A model generated the notes under the pieces. The model was not told the DNA's origin. It was given only the letters and a program-made list of their open reading frames with translations, and did not search any database. A program made the position numbers and the translations under genes. Shown here piece after piece: positions 7,392 to 16,783 of a DNA stretch of 41,563 nucleotides. How positions within the stretch are numbered: position 1 is the first letter of the stretch; each line of letters begins with the position of its first letter. The stretch is taken from contig JAZLER010000005.1 of NCBI GenBank assembly GCA_045615345.1, positions 1-41,563 on the forward strand, read 5' to 3'. This DNA comes from Fumia sp045615345 (GTDB lineage: Bacteria; Bacillota; Clostridia; Oscillospirales; Ruminococcaceae).

Positions 7392-8864
7392 ATGAAAAAA
7401 TTTATTTCAGTTTTTATGACAATTATTATGACGGCGACACTTTTTGTTTCCTGTGGAGAAAAAACTTCAAAGGATTATGATTTTTATATTTTTAACACTA
7501 AGGGCGAAAATGCTGATGCTATGCAAAAAGCGGTTGATGCGTACAGTGAAAAAACAGGTCTTAAAATCAAGGTGTTTTCCTTGGGCTCAGGTACAAGCAG
7601 TGCTGATACCTTAAGAGCTGAGATGAACTCAAAAAATATGCCTGCCATTTTTTCAATAATGAATATAAGGGAACTTGAAGAATGGCGTGAGGGTGGTTTT
7701 GCCCTTGATTTATCAACTGTTACTGATGCTGACTTCAAGGCGATGCATTCTGCAATTCCGGACAGCTTAAGACTTACAGCAGACGGTAAAAGCTATGGTA
7801 TTCCTTACAATGTAGAAGGTTACGGATATATTGCTGATACAAAAATGCTTGCTGATTTGTTCGGTGAAGAAAATGTCGATGAATTTTTGGATGATTTTAA
7901 AAAGGCAACTTATTCCGAGTTTGAAACCTTTGTTGTGAAAATGGATGATTATATCAAAAAGGGTACTGCCGACAAGGTCACATTGGGTGGTAAGGAATAT
8001 GCTTTAAAACCTGATAAGACAGAGCTTTCAGAGAAACTTACCGGTGTTTTTGCAGTAGCGGGGTCTGAAAAATGGACTTACGGCGACCATATGATAAATA
8101 TTGCACTTGATGCAGTTTTTGCAAATCCCGATGAGGCAAAAAATGCAGATGCAAAGAAAATAGAAAGTTTAAAAAATCCACTTATGGCGTATGCCAGAGC
8201 GCTCGACCTTAAAAGCTCGTATGTTGCAGGTGACGAGGGAGCTTTGGAACGAGGACCACAGATGATTAACTCCACAACAAACGGATATGATGCATCGGTA
8301 CAGCGTTTTGCTGAGCATAAGGCTCTTTTTATAAAACAGGGTAACTGGGCTTATTCAAATATCGAAAAAGCGAATGCCGATATAGTTTCTACACTTACCT
8401 TCCTGCCGGTTAAAATGCCGTTTTCCGATAGTGATATCACTGTAAATAACCTGAGTGCAGAAAAGATTAATCGTTCTATTGCAGTTTTTGTACCGAACTA
8501 TTATGCAATCAACGCCAAAGTAAGCCCAGAAGAGCAACAAAAGGCTATTGATTTTCTCGTATGGCTTAACACTACAACCGAGGGCGAAAGATTTATAACT
8601 GAGGATATGGCGTTCATCCCTTATAACGCTGAGCCTTCTGTTACAAGGCTTGACAACTCGCTCAGCAACTCGATTATTGAGTATATGCACGATGGCGATA
8701 CCATTACAAACTCCTATGCGGGCGCTCCTATAAACTGGACAGGGGAAACTGTTGGACTTGAAATTATGGAAAAATACCTTACTAAAAAAGAGTGGAATGA
8801 AAAAGATTATGAACAGATTGCAGATTATGCCATTTTGAGATATAAGGAAATGGCAGGTATTTAA
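7392..8864 (+). CDS. Sugar ABC transporter substrate-binding lipoprotein
   Basis: This 490-residue extracellular solute-binding protein of the carbohydrate family 1 type has a lipoprotein signal peptide ending in the lipobox LFVSC (Cys about residue 21). It is longer than the usual ~420 residues. The body has the expected layout, including YGIPYNVEGYGYIADTKMLA near the substrate cleft and a C-terminal FLVWLNTTTEGERFI segment. An AGGAGG site precedes the ATG. It is followed at 4 bp by two permease genes and then an alpha-glucosidase, so the ligand is most likely a short alpha-glucoside such as a maltodextrin, isomalto-oligosaccharide or trehalose (inference from context). Confidence 0.88.
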   Translation: MKKFISVFMTIIMTATLFVSCGEKTSKDYDFYIFNTKGENADAMQKAVDAYSEKTGLKIKVFSLGSGTSSADTLRAEMNSKNMPAIFSIMNIRELEEWREGGFALDLSTVTDADFKAMHSAIPDSLRLTADGKSYGIPYNVEGYGYIADTKMLADLFGEENVDEFLDDFKKATYSEFETFVVKMDDYIKKGTADKVTLGGKEYALKPDKTELSEKLTGVFAVAGSEKWTYGDHMINIALDAVFANPDEAKNADAKKIESLKNPLMAYARALDLKSSYVAGDEGALERGPQMINSTTNGYDASVQRFAEHKALFIKQGNWAYSNIEKANADIVSTLTFLPVKMPFSDSDITVNNLSAEKINRSIAVFVPNYYAINAKVSPEEQQKAIDFLVWLNTTTEGERFITEDMAFIPYNAEPSVTRLDNSLSNSIIEYMHDGDTITNSYAGAPINWTGETVGLEIMEKYLTKKEWNEKDYEQIADYAILRYKEMAGI

Positions 8865-8867
8865 GTT

Positions 8868-9767
8868 ATGCAAAAATACTACAGAAAATGGTTTTTGCCT
8901 TTGAGTTTACCCTCGATAATACTTTTTTTATTTGTGATACTGATACCTTTTGTTATGGGGGTTATTTATTCTTTCAGCGCGTGGCGCGGCACTTATTTTT
9001 CGGGCGGAAGCAACGCTTTTGAGAGTTTTGTCGGGGTGCAGAATTATATAAACGCTTTTAAAAACAAGAGGTTTGTAAGTTCTTTTGTTTATACTGTTGA
9101 GTTTACTGTTTTAGCTGTGATAACAATAAATTTGACGGCTTTGGCTTTGGCACTTGCTGTTATAAAAATTAAAAAGTTTTCAGGTCTTTTCAGGACGATT
9201 TTCTTCCTCCCGAATCTGCTTGGCGGACTGGCACTCGGGTTTATATGGCAGTTTATCTTCCAGATTGTGTTTTCAACTATTTTGTTTGGTGGGGAAAACC
9301 CTGTTATAAATATCCCATTTTTTACCAATATGCTTCAGGACCATTACAAGGCACTTTTTGCCCTTGTGATACTTGTTACCTGGCAGATGGCAGGGTATAT
9401 GATGATTATCTATATCACGGGACTTAACAATATCCCTGATGACCTTTATGAGGCGGCACGGATTGACGGCGCATCATCTTTTCAGCAGTTTAAGGTTATC
9501 ACCATTCCGATGCTGATGCCCGCTATTACGATAGTTTTCTTTTTAACACTTGCAAACTGCTTTAAGCTTCTGGACCAGAATATTGCCCTTACAGATGGTA
9601 ACTTCAACACAAGACTTTTAGCTACCCAGATTCTGAGAACAACAAGGGACACATCGCCTCCCGATTACGGTATGGCTCAGGCACAGGCTGTGATTTTCTT
9701 TGTGCTTATTGCAGTGGTTTCGCTTATTCAGGTATCGGTTACCAAGAAAAAAGAGGTGGAAGCGTAA
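8868..9767 (+). CDS. Sugar ABC transporter permease (MalF/UgpA-like)
   Basis: This 299-residue membrane protein has six predicted helices and the cytoplasmic EAA loop DDLYEAARIDGASSFQQFKV near residues 190-210, which docks onto the ATPase. It is the first permease of a carbohydrate importer heterodimer. Its start lies three bases after the binding-protein stop and its stop shares an ATGA with the next gene (TAATGA at 9765-9770), showing tight translational coupling. Confidence 0.9.
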   Translation: MQKYYRKWFLPLSLPSIILFLFVILIPFVMGVIYSFSAWRGTYFSGGSNAFESFVGVQNYINAFKNKRFVSSFVYTVEFTVLAVITINLTALALALAVIKIKKFSGLFRTIFFLPNLLGGLALGFIWQFIFQIVFSTILFGGENPVINIPFFTNMLQDHYKALFALVILVTWQMAGYMMIIYITGLNNIPDDLYEAARIDGASSFQQFKVITIPMLMPAITIVFFLTLANCFKLLDQNIALTDGNFNTRLLATQILRTTRDTSPPDYGMAQAQAVIFFVLIAVVSLIQVSVTKKKEVEA

Positions 9768-10600
9768 TGACAAAGAAAACCTTGTCCGGTGTTTTGATTT
9801 ATATTGCACTTTTTATTGTAGCGGGATATACACTTTTTCCTGTGGGTTTTCTTATAATCAATTCTTTTAAATCTCAAAGCGAGGTTGTGACCTCTCCGCT
9901 CGCTTTACCAAAGGGACTTGATTTTAACTATATTTTAAATGCCGCAAAAGAGATAAATTTCTTTTCTTCGCTTTTTATAACCTTTGTAATAACCTTGCTT
10001 TCGGTAGCGCTTATAACGGTAGTTTCAGCGCTCGCGGCATGGGTAATGGTGCGAAATAAATGGAAATACTCGGATATACTGCTTTTAATGTTTACAGCAG
10101 CGATGCTTATTCCTTTTCAGGCGGTTATGTATCCGCTTTTAAGCCTTTTTGAGAATATGGGGTTAAAAAATATCCCGGGACTTATTATTATGTATGGCGG
10201 TTTCGGATTAAGCCTTTCGGTGTTTTTGTACCACGGGTTTATCAAAAGTGTTCCGGTTTCGGTGGAAGAAGCGGCAGTAATTGATGGGGCAAATATCTTT
10301 CAGATGTTTTTTAAAATTGTCTTTCCGCTTTTGAAATCAAGTACCGTTACTGTGATAATTTTAAATTCCATGTGGATCTGGAACGACTATCTTTTGCCGT
10401 TCTTAGTTATCGGAAACGGAAATTTAAGAACATTAACGCTCGAACTTTATTTTGCAAAAATGACTTCGGGTCAGTACGGAAATCCATGGGAACTTATCTT
10501 CCCTGCGGTTTTTGTATCGATAATACCGATAATCATAGTGTTTTTATTTTTGCAGAAATATATTGTAAAAGGTGTTGCAGATGGTGCTGTCAAGGGGTGA
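9767..10600 (+). CDS. Sugar ABC transporter permease (MalG/UgpE-like)
   Basis: This 277-residue second permease has six predicted helices. Its EAA loop is SVEEAAVIDGANIFQMFFKI near residues 163-185, followed by the usual IFP-type motif and a C-terminal helix ending near YIVKGVADGAVKG, the typical end of MalG-like proteins. It overlaps the preceding permease gene by one base. No ATP-binding subunit is encoded in the operon, so a shared MsmK/MalK-type ATPase elsewhere must drive transport. Confidence 0.9.
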   Translation: MTKKTLSGVLIYIALFIVAGYTLFPVGFLIINSFKSQSEVVTSPLALPKGLDFNYILNAAKEINFFSSLFITFVITLLSVALITVVSALAAWVMVRNKWKYSDILLLMFTAAMLIPFQAVMYPLLSLFENMGLKNIPGLIIMYGGFGLSLSVFLYHGFIKSVPVSVEEAAVIDGANIFQMFFKIVFPLLKSSTVTVIILNSMWIWNDYLLPFLVIGNGNLRTLTLELYFAKMTSGQYGNPWELIFPAVFVSIIPIIIVFLFLQKYIVKGVADGAVKG

Positions 10601-10604
10601 TTGT

Positions 10605-12200
10605 ATGGAAAAGTGGTGGAAAGAATCAACAGTTTATCAGATTTACCCTAAAAGCTTTTGTGACTCGGACGGCGATGGTGTCGGTGATATAAAAGGAATT
10701 ACCGAAAAACTTGATTATATTAATAAACTGGGCTGTGATGTGATATGGCTTTGCCCTGTTTATAAGTCGCCGATGAAAGACAACGGATATGATGTTTCGG
10801 ATTATTACAGCACAGACCCTGTTTTTGGCACGAATGATGACCTTTTGGAGCTTATAGAAAAAGCAAAAGAAAAGGGAATTAAAATAATTATGGACCTTGT
10901 TGTAAACCATTGCTCAAGCGAGCATAAATGGTTCAAGGAGTTTTTAAAAAATCCCCACTCGAAGTACCGCGATTATTTTATAGTTAAAGAGAGTAAAAAT
11001 GTCCCGAATAACTGGCGTTCTGTTTTCGGGGGAAGTGTGTGGGAGAAGATAAAGGGGAGCGATTTATACTACTACCACACTTTTGCAAAAGAGCAACCAG
11101 ATTTGAACTGGGAATGTAAAGCCCTCCGCGAAGAAGTTTATGAAATGATAAACTGGTGGCTCGAAAAGGGAATAGCGGGTTTCAGGGTTGATGCGATAAC
11201 TCATATCAAAAAGGACCTTGCATTTAAAGATAAGGTGCCTGACGGGGCTGACAACCTTGCAAGTCCTCATATGGAAAATTATAATGGTATTGACAAGTTC
11301 TTAAATGAGCTTAAGGCAAGGTGCTTTGAAAACTGTATGACGGTAGCGGAAGCTCCCGGGGTGACAGGTGAAGCATTAAAGGAATATATCGGTGATAACG
11401 GATATTTTTCGATGATTTTTGATTTTTCCTATGCCGATATGGATGTTGCCTCTCACGGAAACTGGTATCAGAAAAGAAATTTTACAAAAAAAGAATTCAG
11501 GGACGAAGTTTTTAAAACTCAGCTTAATTTAAGTAAATACGGCTGGGGTGCAAATTATCTTGAAAATCACGACCAGCCGAGGTCACCAAATAAGTATCTC
11601 GATGTCATAAACTACCATTCTGTGACAGCTCTCGGGGTTTTCTGGTTTTTCTTAAGGGGAACACCTTTTATCTATCAGGGGCAGGAGCTTGGTAGTGTCA
11701 ATACCCACTGGAATTCAATTGATGAGTTTGACGATTTGCAGACAAAGGATCAGTACAAACGGGCGCTCAGCTCGGGAATGTCGGAAAGGGAAGCCTTTGA
11801 AACGGTAAGTGCGAGAAGTCGTGATAACTCAAGAACTCCGTTTTTGTGGGATAACAGTAAAAATCACGGGTTTACAGAAGGAATTTCGTGGTTAAAGTTC
11901 AATGAAAACTCCAAAAGCATCGTAGATAATCCTGTGCTTAATTTTTACAAAGAGATGATTTCTTTAAGAAAAAGGGAAAAGGAAGTTTTAATCCACGGGG
12001 ATTTTGAACCCCGTCTTACGGAGTATGACGAAATTTTTTGTTACCAAAGAGAAAAGGATAATAAAAAAATCACTGTCATCTGTAATTTCAGCGACAGCGA
12101 AAAGAATTTACCACTGGATATAAAAGAGATTTTGCTTAATAATTATGAAGAATATGAAGAGAATATTTTAAAACCTTTCCAGACGATAGTATACCGATAA
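10605..12200 (+). CDS. GH13 alpha-glucosidase (oligo-alpha-glucosidase type)
   Basis: A 531-residue cytosolic glycoside hydrolase of family 13. The Ca-binding loop is DSDGDGVGD (20-28). Region I is DLVVNH (97-102), region II GFRVDA with nucleophile Asp196, region III VAEAPG with acid/base Glu249, and region IV ENHDQPR with Asp323; QPDLNWE lies at 164-170. The residue after the nucleophile is Ala rather than Val, which in studied family members favours alpha-1,4 over alpha-1,6 bonds; that reading is inference. I chose the ATG at 10605 because AAGGGG sits seven bases upstream; an in-frame GTG at 10572 lies inside the permease gene without a site. The product would hydrolyse the sugar brought in by the importer. 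Confidence 0.9.
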   Translation: MEKWWKESTVYQIYPKSFCDSDGDGVGDIKGITEKLDYINKLGCDVIWLCPVYKSPMKDNGYDVSDYYSTDPVFGTNDDLLELIEKAKEKGIKIIMDLVVNHCSSEHKWFKEFLKNPHSKYRDYFIVKESKNVPNNWRSVFGGSVWEKIKGSDLYYYHTFAKEQPDLNWECKALREEVYEMINWWLEKGIAGFRVDAITHIKKDLAFKDKVPDGADNLASPHMENYNGIDKFLNELKARCFENCMTVAEAPGVTGEALKEYIGDNGYFSMIFDFSYADMDVASHGNWYQKRNFTKKEFRDEVFKTQLNLSKYGWGANYLENHDQPRSPNKYLDVINYHSVTALGVFWFFLRGTPFIYQGQELGSVNTHWNSIDEFDDLQTKDQYKRALSSGMSEREAFETVSARSRDNSRTPFLWDNSKNHGFTEGISWLKFNENSKSIVDNPVLNFYKEMISLRKREKEVLIHGDFEPRLTEYDEIFCYQREKDNKKITVICNFSDSEKNLPLDIKEILLNNYEEYEENILKPFQTIVYR

Positions 12201-12204
12201 TGAA

Positions 12205-12236
12205 AAAAAGCACAAGACTTTCGTCTTGTGCTTTTT
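12205..12236. terminator. Bidirectional terminator between alpha-glucosidase and L28
   Basis: AAAAGCACAAGAC (12207-12219) pairs with GTCTTGTGCTTTT (12223-12235) around a short loop, with A-runs on the left and T-runs on the right, so it serves both convergent transcripts. Confidence 0.85.
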
Positions 12237-12255
12237 AGTTACAATAATTACACCA

Positions 12256-12441
12256 TTAAGCTCTTGTTACTTTGTTAGAACGCAAGCAACGGGTGCAGGC
12301 ATGTACGTGGCAGGGCTTGCCGTCAACGATCGCTTTAACGCGCATTACATTGGGTTTCCAAGTTCTGTTGGAACGTCTGTGTGAGTGGGACACCTTAATA
12401 CCAAAAGAAACACCTTTTCCGCAGAAATCACATTTTGCCAT
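12256..12441 (-). CDS. rpmB: 50S ribosomal protein L28 (zinc-binding form)
   Basis: A 61-residue basic protein that begins MAKCDFCGKG and ends NKVTRA. Two CxxC pairs, CDFC near the N-terminus and CTRC near residues 51-54, mark the zinc-ribbon (C+) form of L28. The start was placed at MAK because GGAGGT lies seven bases upstream on the minus strand; a start three codons earlier would overlap that site. It is a single-gene transcript divergent from the M50-scpAB operon. Confidence 0.95.
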   Translation of the reverse strand: MAKCDFCGKGVSFGIKVSHSHRRSNRTWKPNVMRVKAIVDGKPCHVHACTRCLRSNKVTRA

Positions 12442-12575
12442 TTTCTGCACCTCCTTCAGATTTACATAACGATACTATTTTAGCAGAAGTTTTTAAAAAA
12501 ATCAAGAGTTTTTTGAAAGTTTTTTTAAAATATCAAAAAGATTATGAAAAAACCTTTAAAATATGTAGCTTTTAC

Positions 12576-12604
12576 TTGTAATTTGCATAAAAAAATAGTA
12601 TAAT
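12576..12604 (+). promoter_or_regulatory. Promoter of the M50-scpA-scpB operon
   Basis: TTGTAA (12576-12581), a 17-bp spacer and consensus TATAAT (12599-12604). The -10 box overlaps a possible upstream ATG at 12603, which shows that the protease must start at the later ATG (12645). Confidence 0.75.
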
Positions 12605-12644
12605 GTTACTCGTGAAATTATGTTTTTTAAAAAGGAGTGTCAAA

Positions 12645-13331
12645 ATGTCTTTATCATACAACCAGATGTTTCAGATTTTTGTAAAAGTTATCGCTATGCT
12701 GACGGCACTTCCGTTTCATGAGTTTGCTCACGCGTATATTGCTGATAAAATGGGTGACCCTACCGCAAGATATCAGGGTAGACTTACTTTAAACCCGTTA
12801 AGGCATCTTGACCCTTTGGGTTCTTTGTGTATGGTGATTTTTGGCTTCGGTTGGGCAAAACCTGTGCCGATAAACCCATATAACTTTAAAAACCCAAAAA
12901 GAGGAATGGCGCTTTCTGCTCTGGCAGGTCCTCTTTCCAATATCCTTTTTGCCTTTGTAGCTTTGATTTTTTCCAAAGTTTGTTTTTACATTTGTATGGT
13001 AAATGGCAACGAAAGTTTCTGGGGATTTTTTGTTTACTTTATGTATCAGATTTTATCGATAATCGTGAGCCTTAATATAGGTCTTGCTGTGTTTAATCTT
13101 ATCCCCATTCCTCCTCTTGACGGTTCGAGGGTGCTTAACCTATTCCTGTCGCAGGGGACTTATTTTAAGATTATGCAGTATGAACGCTATTTAAGTCTTT
13201 TGCTGATGGCGGCTTTGTACACGGGAGTACTTGATACGCCAATGTACTTTGCAAGAAGCCTTTTATTAAATGGTATGAATTTCCTTACGGGATTTGTGGA
13301 TATGATTGCAAAATTTTTGATCGGAGCGTAA
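12645..13331 (+). CDS. Site-2 protease family M50 metalloprotease
   Basis: A 228-residue integral membrane zinc protease with the HEFAH motif (His25, Glu26, His29) in the first helix and the second zinc-ligand motif PPLDG (Asp159) in a later helix. It is a short, PDZ-less type like YwhC. Its substrate is unknown. The gene sits three bases before scpA, a common Firmicutes arrangement. The start at 12645 follows AAGGAG; an earlier in-frame ATG falls within the promoter. Confidence 0.88.
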   Translation: MSLSYNQMFQIFVKVIAMLTALPFHEFAHAYIADKMGDPTARYQGRLTLNPLRHLDPLGSLCMVIFGFGWAKPVPINPYNFKNPKRGMALSALAGPLSNILFAFVALIFSKVCFYICMVNGNESFWGFFVYFMYQILSIIVSLNIGLAVFNLIPIPPLDGSRVLNLFLSQGTYFKIMQYERYLSLLLMAALYTGVLDTPMYFARSLLLNGMNFLTGFVDMIAKFLIGA

Positions 13332-13334
13332 TTT

Positions 13335-14048
13335 ATGGCAGTTCAGCTTGAATTTAAGATAGGCGATTTTGAAGGGCCGCTTGACCTTTTGCTCTTTTTG
13401 ATCTCCAAACATAAGATGAATATCAATGATATCGAGATTTCTGAACTGCTGGTTCAGTATCTCGATGCGATTGAGCAGATGCAGAGTGCGGATTTAGAGC
13501 TTAAATCCGAATTCCTTGAAATGGCGGCAAGGCTTGTTTATATAAAGACTGTTTCTTTGCTTCCCAAGTACGAGGAAGCTGAGGAACTCAAAAAAGAACT
13601 TGAAGGTCAGCTTCTTGAATACAAAATCTGTAAAGAGATGGCAGAAAAGCTTGCTGATATGGCAAAACTCAGACATGTATTTGTCCGTAATCAGATGAAG
13701 ATTAAAATTGACCCCACATATGAAGGTAATCACGCACCCGACGAGCTTGTTGCGGCTTACTTAATGGTTGTCGGCAAGGCGAAACGCCGCTTGCCCCCAC
13801 CTGCTTCGGCGTTTTCGGGAATTGTGAACAGACGGGTGGTTTCTGTTACTTCAAAAATCGTCTATGTTTTGAGAAAGCTTTATAAAACAGGGCAGATGGC
13901 GTATGATGATTTCTTTGTAGTGTCTGACAGAAGTGAGCTTGTAGCTACTTTTCTTGCAATGCTCGAACTTATGAAATCACATCGTATTTCAGTAAGTGAT
14001 GATAACAAGACGGTTTACTTCCATCGTGACAGAAAACCTAAAAAGTAG
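13335..14048 (+). CDS. scpA: Segregation and condensation protein A
   Basis: The 237-residue kleisin subunit of the SMC-ScpAB condensin complex, which compacts and segregates the chromosome. It starts with the family signature LEFKIGDFEGPLDLLLFLI, which contacts the SMC neck, and ends with a winged-helix segment around GQMAYDDFFVVSDRSELVAT that binds the SMC head. The middle is helical and binds the ScpB dimer. The gene is nine bases upstream of scpB. Confidence 0.95.
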   Translation: MAVQLEFKIGDFEGPLDLLLFLISKHKMNINDIEISELLVQYLDAIEQMQSADLELKSEFLEMAARLVYIKTVSLLPKYEEAEELKKELEGQLLEYKICKEMAEKLADMAKLRHVFVRNQMKIKIDPTYEGNHAPDELVAAYLMVVGKAKRRLPPPASAFSGIVNRRVVSVTSKIVYVLRKLYKTGQMAYDDFFVVSDRSELVATFLAMLELMKSHRISVSDDNKTVYFHRDRKPKK

Positions 14049-14057
14049 GGGGATATT

Positions 14058-14642
14058 ATGGAAAAGAATTACATAAGTGCAATAGAGGCAGTTTTGTTTG
14101 CATGCGGCGAACCTGTTGAGGTTTCCAGGCTTGCTGAGGGCCTTGAGATAGAAAAAGCAGCATTACGCGAACAGCTTTGCAAATATAAGGAGGAGCTTGA
14201 GTCTTCCGACAGGGGATTTGAACTTATCTTCCTTGACGACAAGGTTCAGCTTTGCAGTAAACCTCAGTACGAGGGTCTTATAGTTGCTGTGGCATCGCTT
14301 AAAAAGAACACACCGCTTTCAAATGCGGCGATGGAAGTGCTTGCAATTATAGCTTATAATCAGCCTGTAACAAAAAGTTTTGTTGAGCAGGTTCGTGGTG
14401 TAGAAAGCGGACAGGTTGTCAATAATCTTGTTGAGAAAGGCTTGGTTGAGGAAGCGGGAAGACTTAATGTGCCCGGACGCCCGATAACATACAAGACAAC
14501 ACCCAATTTCCTGCGCACTTTCGGCTTAACAGGACTCAGAGATTTGCCTGCTTTGCCCGAAGATGTTGATGATTCGGAAGCAGAACAGCTCTTTATCGAA
14601 ACCGAAACCGGAACAGATGAGGGAGAAAATAAGGAAGAATAG
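14058..14642 (+). CDS. scpB: Segregation and condensation protein B
   Basis: A 194-residue protein with two winged-helix domains that dimerises and wraps the ScpA middle region. Family motifs include AIEAVLFACGEPV at the start, LEVLAIIAYNQPVT-like sequence near residues 95-110 (here MEVLAIIAYNQPVTKSF), RGVESGQVVNNLVEKGLV, and GRPITYKTT. An acidic tail (DVDDSEAEQLFIETETG..) ends the protein. GGGG precedes the ATG. Confidence 0.95.
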   Translation: MEKNYISAIEAVLFACGEPVEVSRLAEGLEIEKAALREQLCKYKEELESSDRGFELIFLDDKVQLCSKPQYEGLIVAVASLKKNTPLSNAAMEVLAIIAYNQPVTKSFVEQVRGVESGQVVNNLVEKGLVEEAGRLNVPGRPITYKTTPNFLRTFGLTGLRDLPALPEDVDDSEAEQLFIETETGTDEGENKEE

Positions 14643-14663
14643 TTTTAAAAGAAGGGAGAAAGT

Positions 14664-15221
14664 ATGATAGCTTTAATAATTGTTATAAGCTTTTTGTTAA
14701 TACTTTTTTCCCTGAGTATCACTTTCAGGGTGAATTACTCCGATGAGTTGAATATTACAGTGGGAATAGGGAAGCTCAGGTTTACTTTAGTTCCCCGACC
14801 TGAGAAAAAAACTGATAAACCAAAAGAAAAAGGCGATGTCAAAGAAACGGTTTTTATGGTAATTGATATAATAAAATCTGTTTTACCGCCTTTGAAAGAC
14901 CTTTTAAAAAGGATACGGGTTACCTCGCTTTGCGTGGATATAACGGTGTCGGGAGAGGATGCGGCACAGACTGCGATAAATTACGGCAAAGTCAATGCTC
15001 TCGTACATTCTTCCCTTGCGGCACTTAAAAATTTAGTGAAGCTCAAGGTCAAGAAGATAAAAATTGACTGCGATTTTTTAAAAACTGAAACTGAACAAAG
15101 AATATTTTTTAAGGTAAAAATAAGAATAATCTTTGTTATATCAGCAGCATTGCGTATGGGATACGCGTTTTTAGCAAATACTTTAAAAAGAAAGAAAATG
15201 AATAAAAATCAGGAGGTTTAA
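14664..15221 (+). CDS. DUF2953 membrane protein
   Basis: A 185-residue protein with a single N-terminal membrane helix (residues 2-20) and a basic beta-rich body typical of DUF2953. A Lys-rich linker lies near residues 45-60, and a second hydrophobic stretch at about 150-172 may touch the membrane. The function of this family is unknown, but it nearly always sits beside ytfJ/gerW, as here with a two-base gap, which suggests a role in sporulation or spore germination (inference). Confidence 0.75.
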   Translation: MIALIIVISFLLILFSLSITFRVNYSDELNITVGIGKLRFTLVPRPEKKTDKPKEKGDVKETVFMVIDIIKSVLPPLKDLLKRIRVTSLCVDITVSGEDAAQTAINYGKVNALVHSSLAALKNLVKLKVKKIKIDCDFLKTETEQRIFFKVKIRIIFVISAALRMGYAFLANTLKRKKMNKNQEV

Positions 15222-15223
15222 TT

Positions 15224-15616
15224 ATGACGGAGCATCCTATTCAGGGACTTATGGGAATAACTATGCAGAAAATCAAGGAAATGGTTGATGTAAATACCAT
15301 TATCGGTGAACCTATTGTTACCGCTGACGGGACAACAATCATCCCCGTATCCAAGGTGACATTCGGGTTCGCTTCAGGCGGTTCTGACTGGCCGACAAAA
15401 GAGGTGAGAGTGGCACCTTTTGGCGGTGGTTCAGGCGCAGGAGTTACTTTACAGCCTTTAGGATTTTTAGTTGTAAAAGATGGTAATGTGAAATTCCTGC
15501 CGATAACAACATCTTCAAATACAGCCGATAAGATTGTTGATGCAGTTCCCGATGTTATCGAAAAGGTTTCCGAACTTTTCAATAAGAATAAAAAAGAAAA
15601 AACAGTAACTGAATAA
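15224..15616 (+). CDS. ytfJ: GerW family sporulation protein (YtfJ)
   Basis: This 130-residue protein starts MTEHPIQGLMGITMQKIKEM and has the glycine-rich core GFASGGSD..FGGGSGAGVTLQPLGFLV that defines the Spore_YtfJ/GerW family. In Bacillus the protein is made in the forespore and is needed for normal germination through lytic enzyme SleB. Its presence indicates that the organism comes from a spore-forming lineage. AGGAGG lies just before the ATG, inside the end of the DUF2953 gene. Confidence 0.92.
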   Translation: MTEHPIQGLMGITMQKIKEMVDVNTIIGEPIVTADGTTIIPVSKVTFGFASGGSDWPTKEVRVAPFGGGSGAGVTLQPLGFLVVKDGNVKFLPITTSSNTADKIVDAVPDVIEKVSELFNKNKKEKTVTE

Positions 15617-15658
15617 TTTTACCGTCACCGGTAATATATTTTATCGGTGGTGGTTTAA

Positions 15659-16783
15659 TTGAAAAAGCTATGTTTGGCACTTGCAGTATTATTTTGTATA
15701 TCGGATTTCAGTATCAAAGCGGAAGCTATGACAGTTTCTGCTTATTCTGCGATAGTCATTGAAGCGGATTCGGGCAGGGTTATTTTTGAAAAAAATCCCG
15801 ATGAGCGTATGGCTATGGCGAGTACTACAAAAATTATGACGGCACTTTTATGTCTGGAAGAAGAAAATATCCATACGGAATTTACTGTAAACCCTGATGC
15901 CATTATGGTTGAGGGGACTTCTATGGGGCTTAAAAAAGACGATAAAGTTACACTTTATACCTTGGCTGCCGGAATGCTTTTGGCTTCGGGAAATGATGCC
16001 GCGAATACAGCTGCCGTCAGGGTAGCAGGCACAATTTCCGAGTTTGCGATAATGATGAATAAAAGAGCACAAAGTATCGGAATGGAGAATACAAATTTCG
16101 TAACCCCCTCGGGACTTGACGATGAAAATCATTATTCGACAGCACGCGATATGGCTCTCCTTGCCCGTGTTGCACTTTTAAACCCCGATTTTCTCAGTTT
16201 GTGCTCACAGAATAGTATGAAGTTAAGCTACGGAAATCCCCCCTATACAAGATGGCTTTCAAATCACAACAAACTTTTAAAAACCTATGATGGCTGTATT
16301 GGTGTCAAAACGGGTTTTACCAAAAAAGCGGGGCGTTGTCTTGTATCGGCTGCCGAACGCGATGGGGTAAGACTTATCTGTGTTACGCTTAAAGCACCAA
16401 ATGACTGGGACGACCACAAAAAACTTCTGGACTATGGATTTGCAAATATGAAAAAAGTCAGCCTTCCCGTACCACCACTTTCATTTGAAGTGCAAAACGG
16501 GGTTGAAAGTGAAGTTTCGGGAGTTGTGAAAGAAACACCTTTTTCCACGATTGCAGAAGATGATTTGAAAAATATAGAAACGAAAGTTGTAGCGGCTTCG
16601 CATCTTGAAGCACCTGTTTTTGAGGGCGATTACATAGGAAAAATATATTATTATTTAAATGGTGAAGTTGTTAAAAAGGCTTCGATACAAGCCGAAAGTA
16701 CAGTTTTAATGAAAGAAAAACCTCCCACATTATGGGATAAGATAAGAAATTTTTTGAAAGGACATTTTAAATGGACGGAATAA
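15659..16783 (+). CDS. dacF: D-alanyl-D-alanine carboxypeptidase (DacF-like)
   Basis: A 374-residue low-molecular-mass penicillin-binding protein of family S11 that trims the terminal D-Ala of peptidoglycan stem peptides. A signal peptide (about 1-23, ending KAEA) is followed by the catalytic SxxK motif STTK (Ser55, Lys58), SGN at 110-112 and KTG at 217-219, and then the C-terminal beta domain. A TTG start follows GGTGGTGG. Its last 13 bases overlap the rluB gene. Together with ytfJ it suggests use in spore cortex formation, as for B. subtilis DacF, although a vegetative role is equally possible. Confidence 0.9.
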   Translation: MKKLCLALAVLFCISDFSIKAEAMTVSAYSAIVIEADSGRVIFEKNPDERMAMASTTKIMTALLCLEEENIHTEFTVNPDAIMVEGTSMGLKKDDKVTLYTLAAGMLLASGNDAANTAAVRVAGTISEFAIMMNKRAQSIGMENTNFVTPSGLDDENHYSTARDMALLARVALLNPDFLSLCSQNSMKLSYGNPPYTRWLSNHNKLLKTYDGCIGVKTGFTKKAGRCLVSAAERDGVRLICVTLKAPNDWDDHKKLLDYGFANMKKVSLPVPPLSFEVQNGVESEVSGVVKETPFSTIAEDDLKNIETKVVAASHLEAPVFEGDYIGKIYYYLNGEVVKKASIQAESTVLMKEKPPTLWDKIRNFLKGHFKWTE

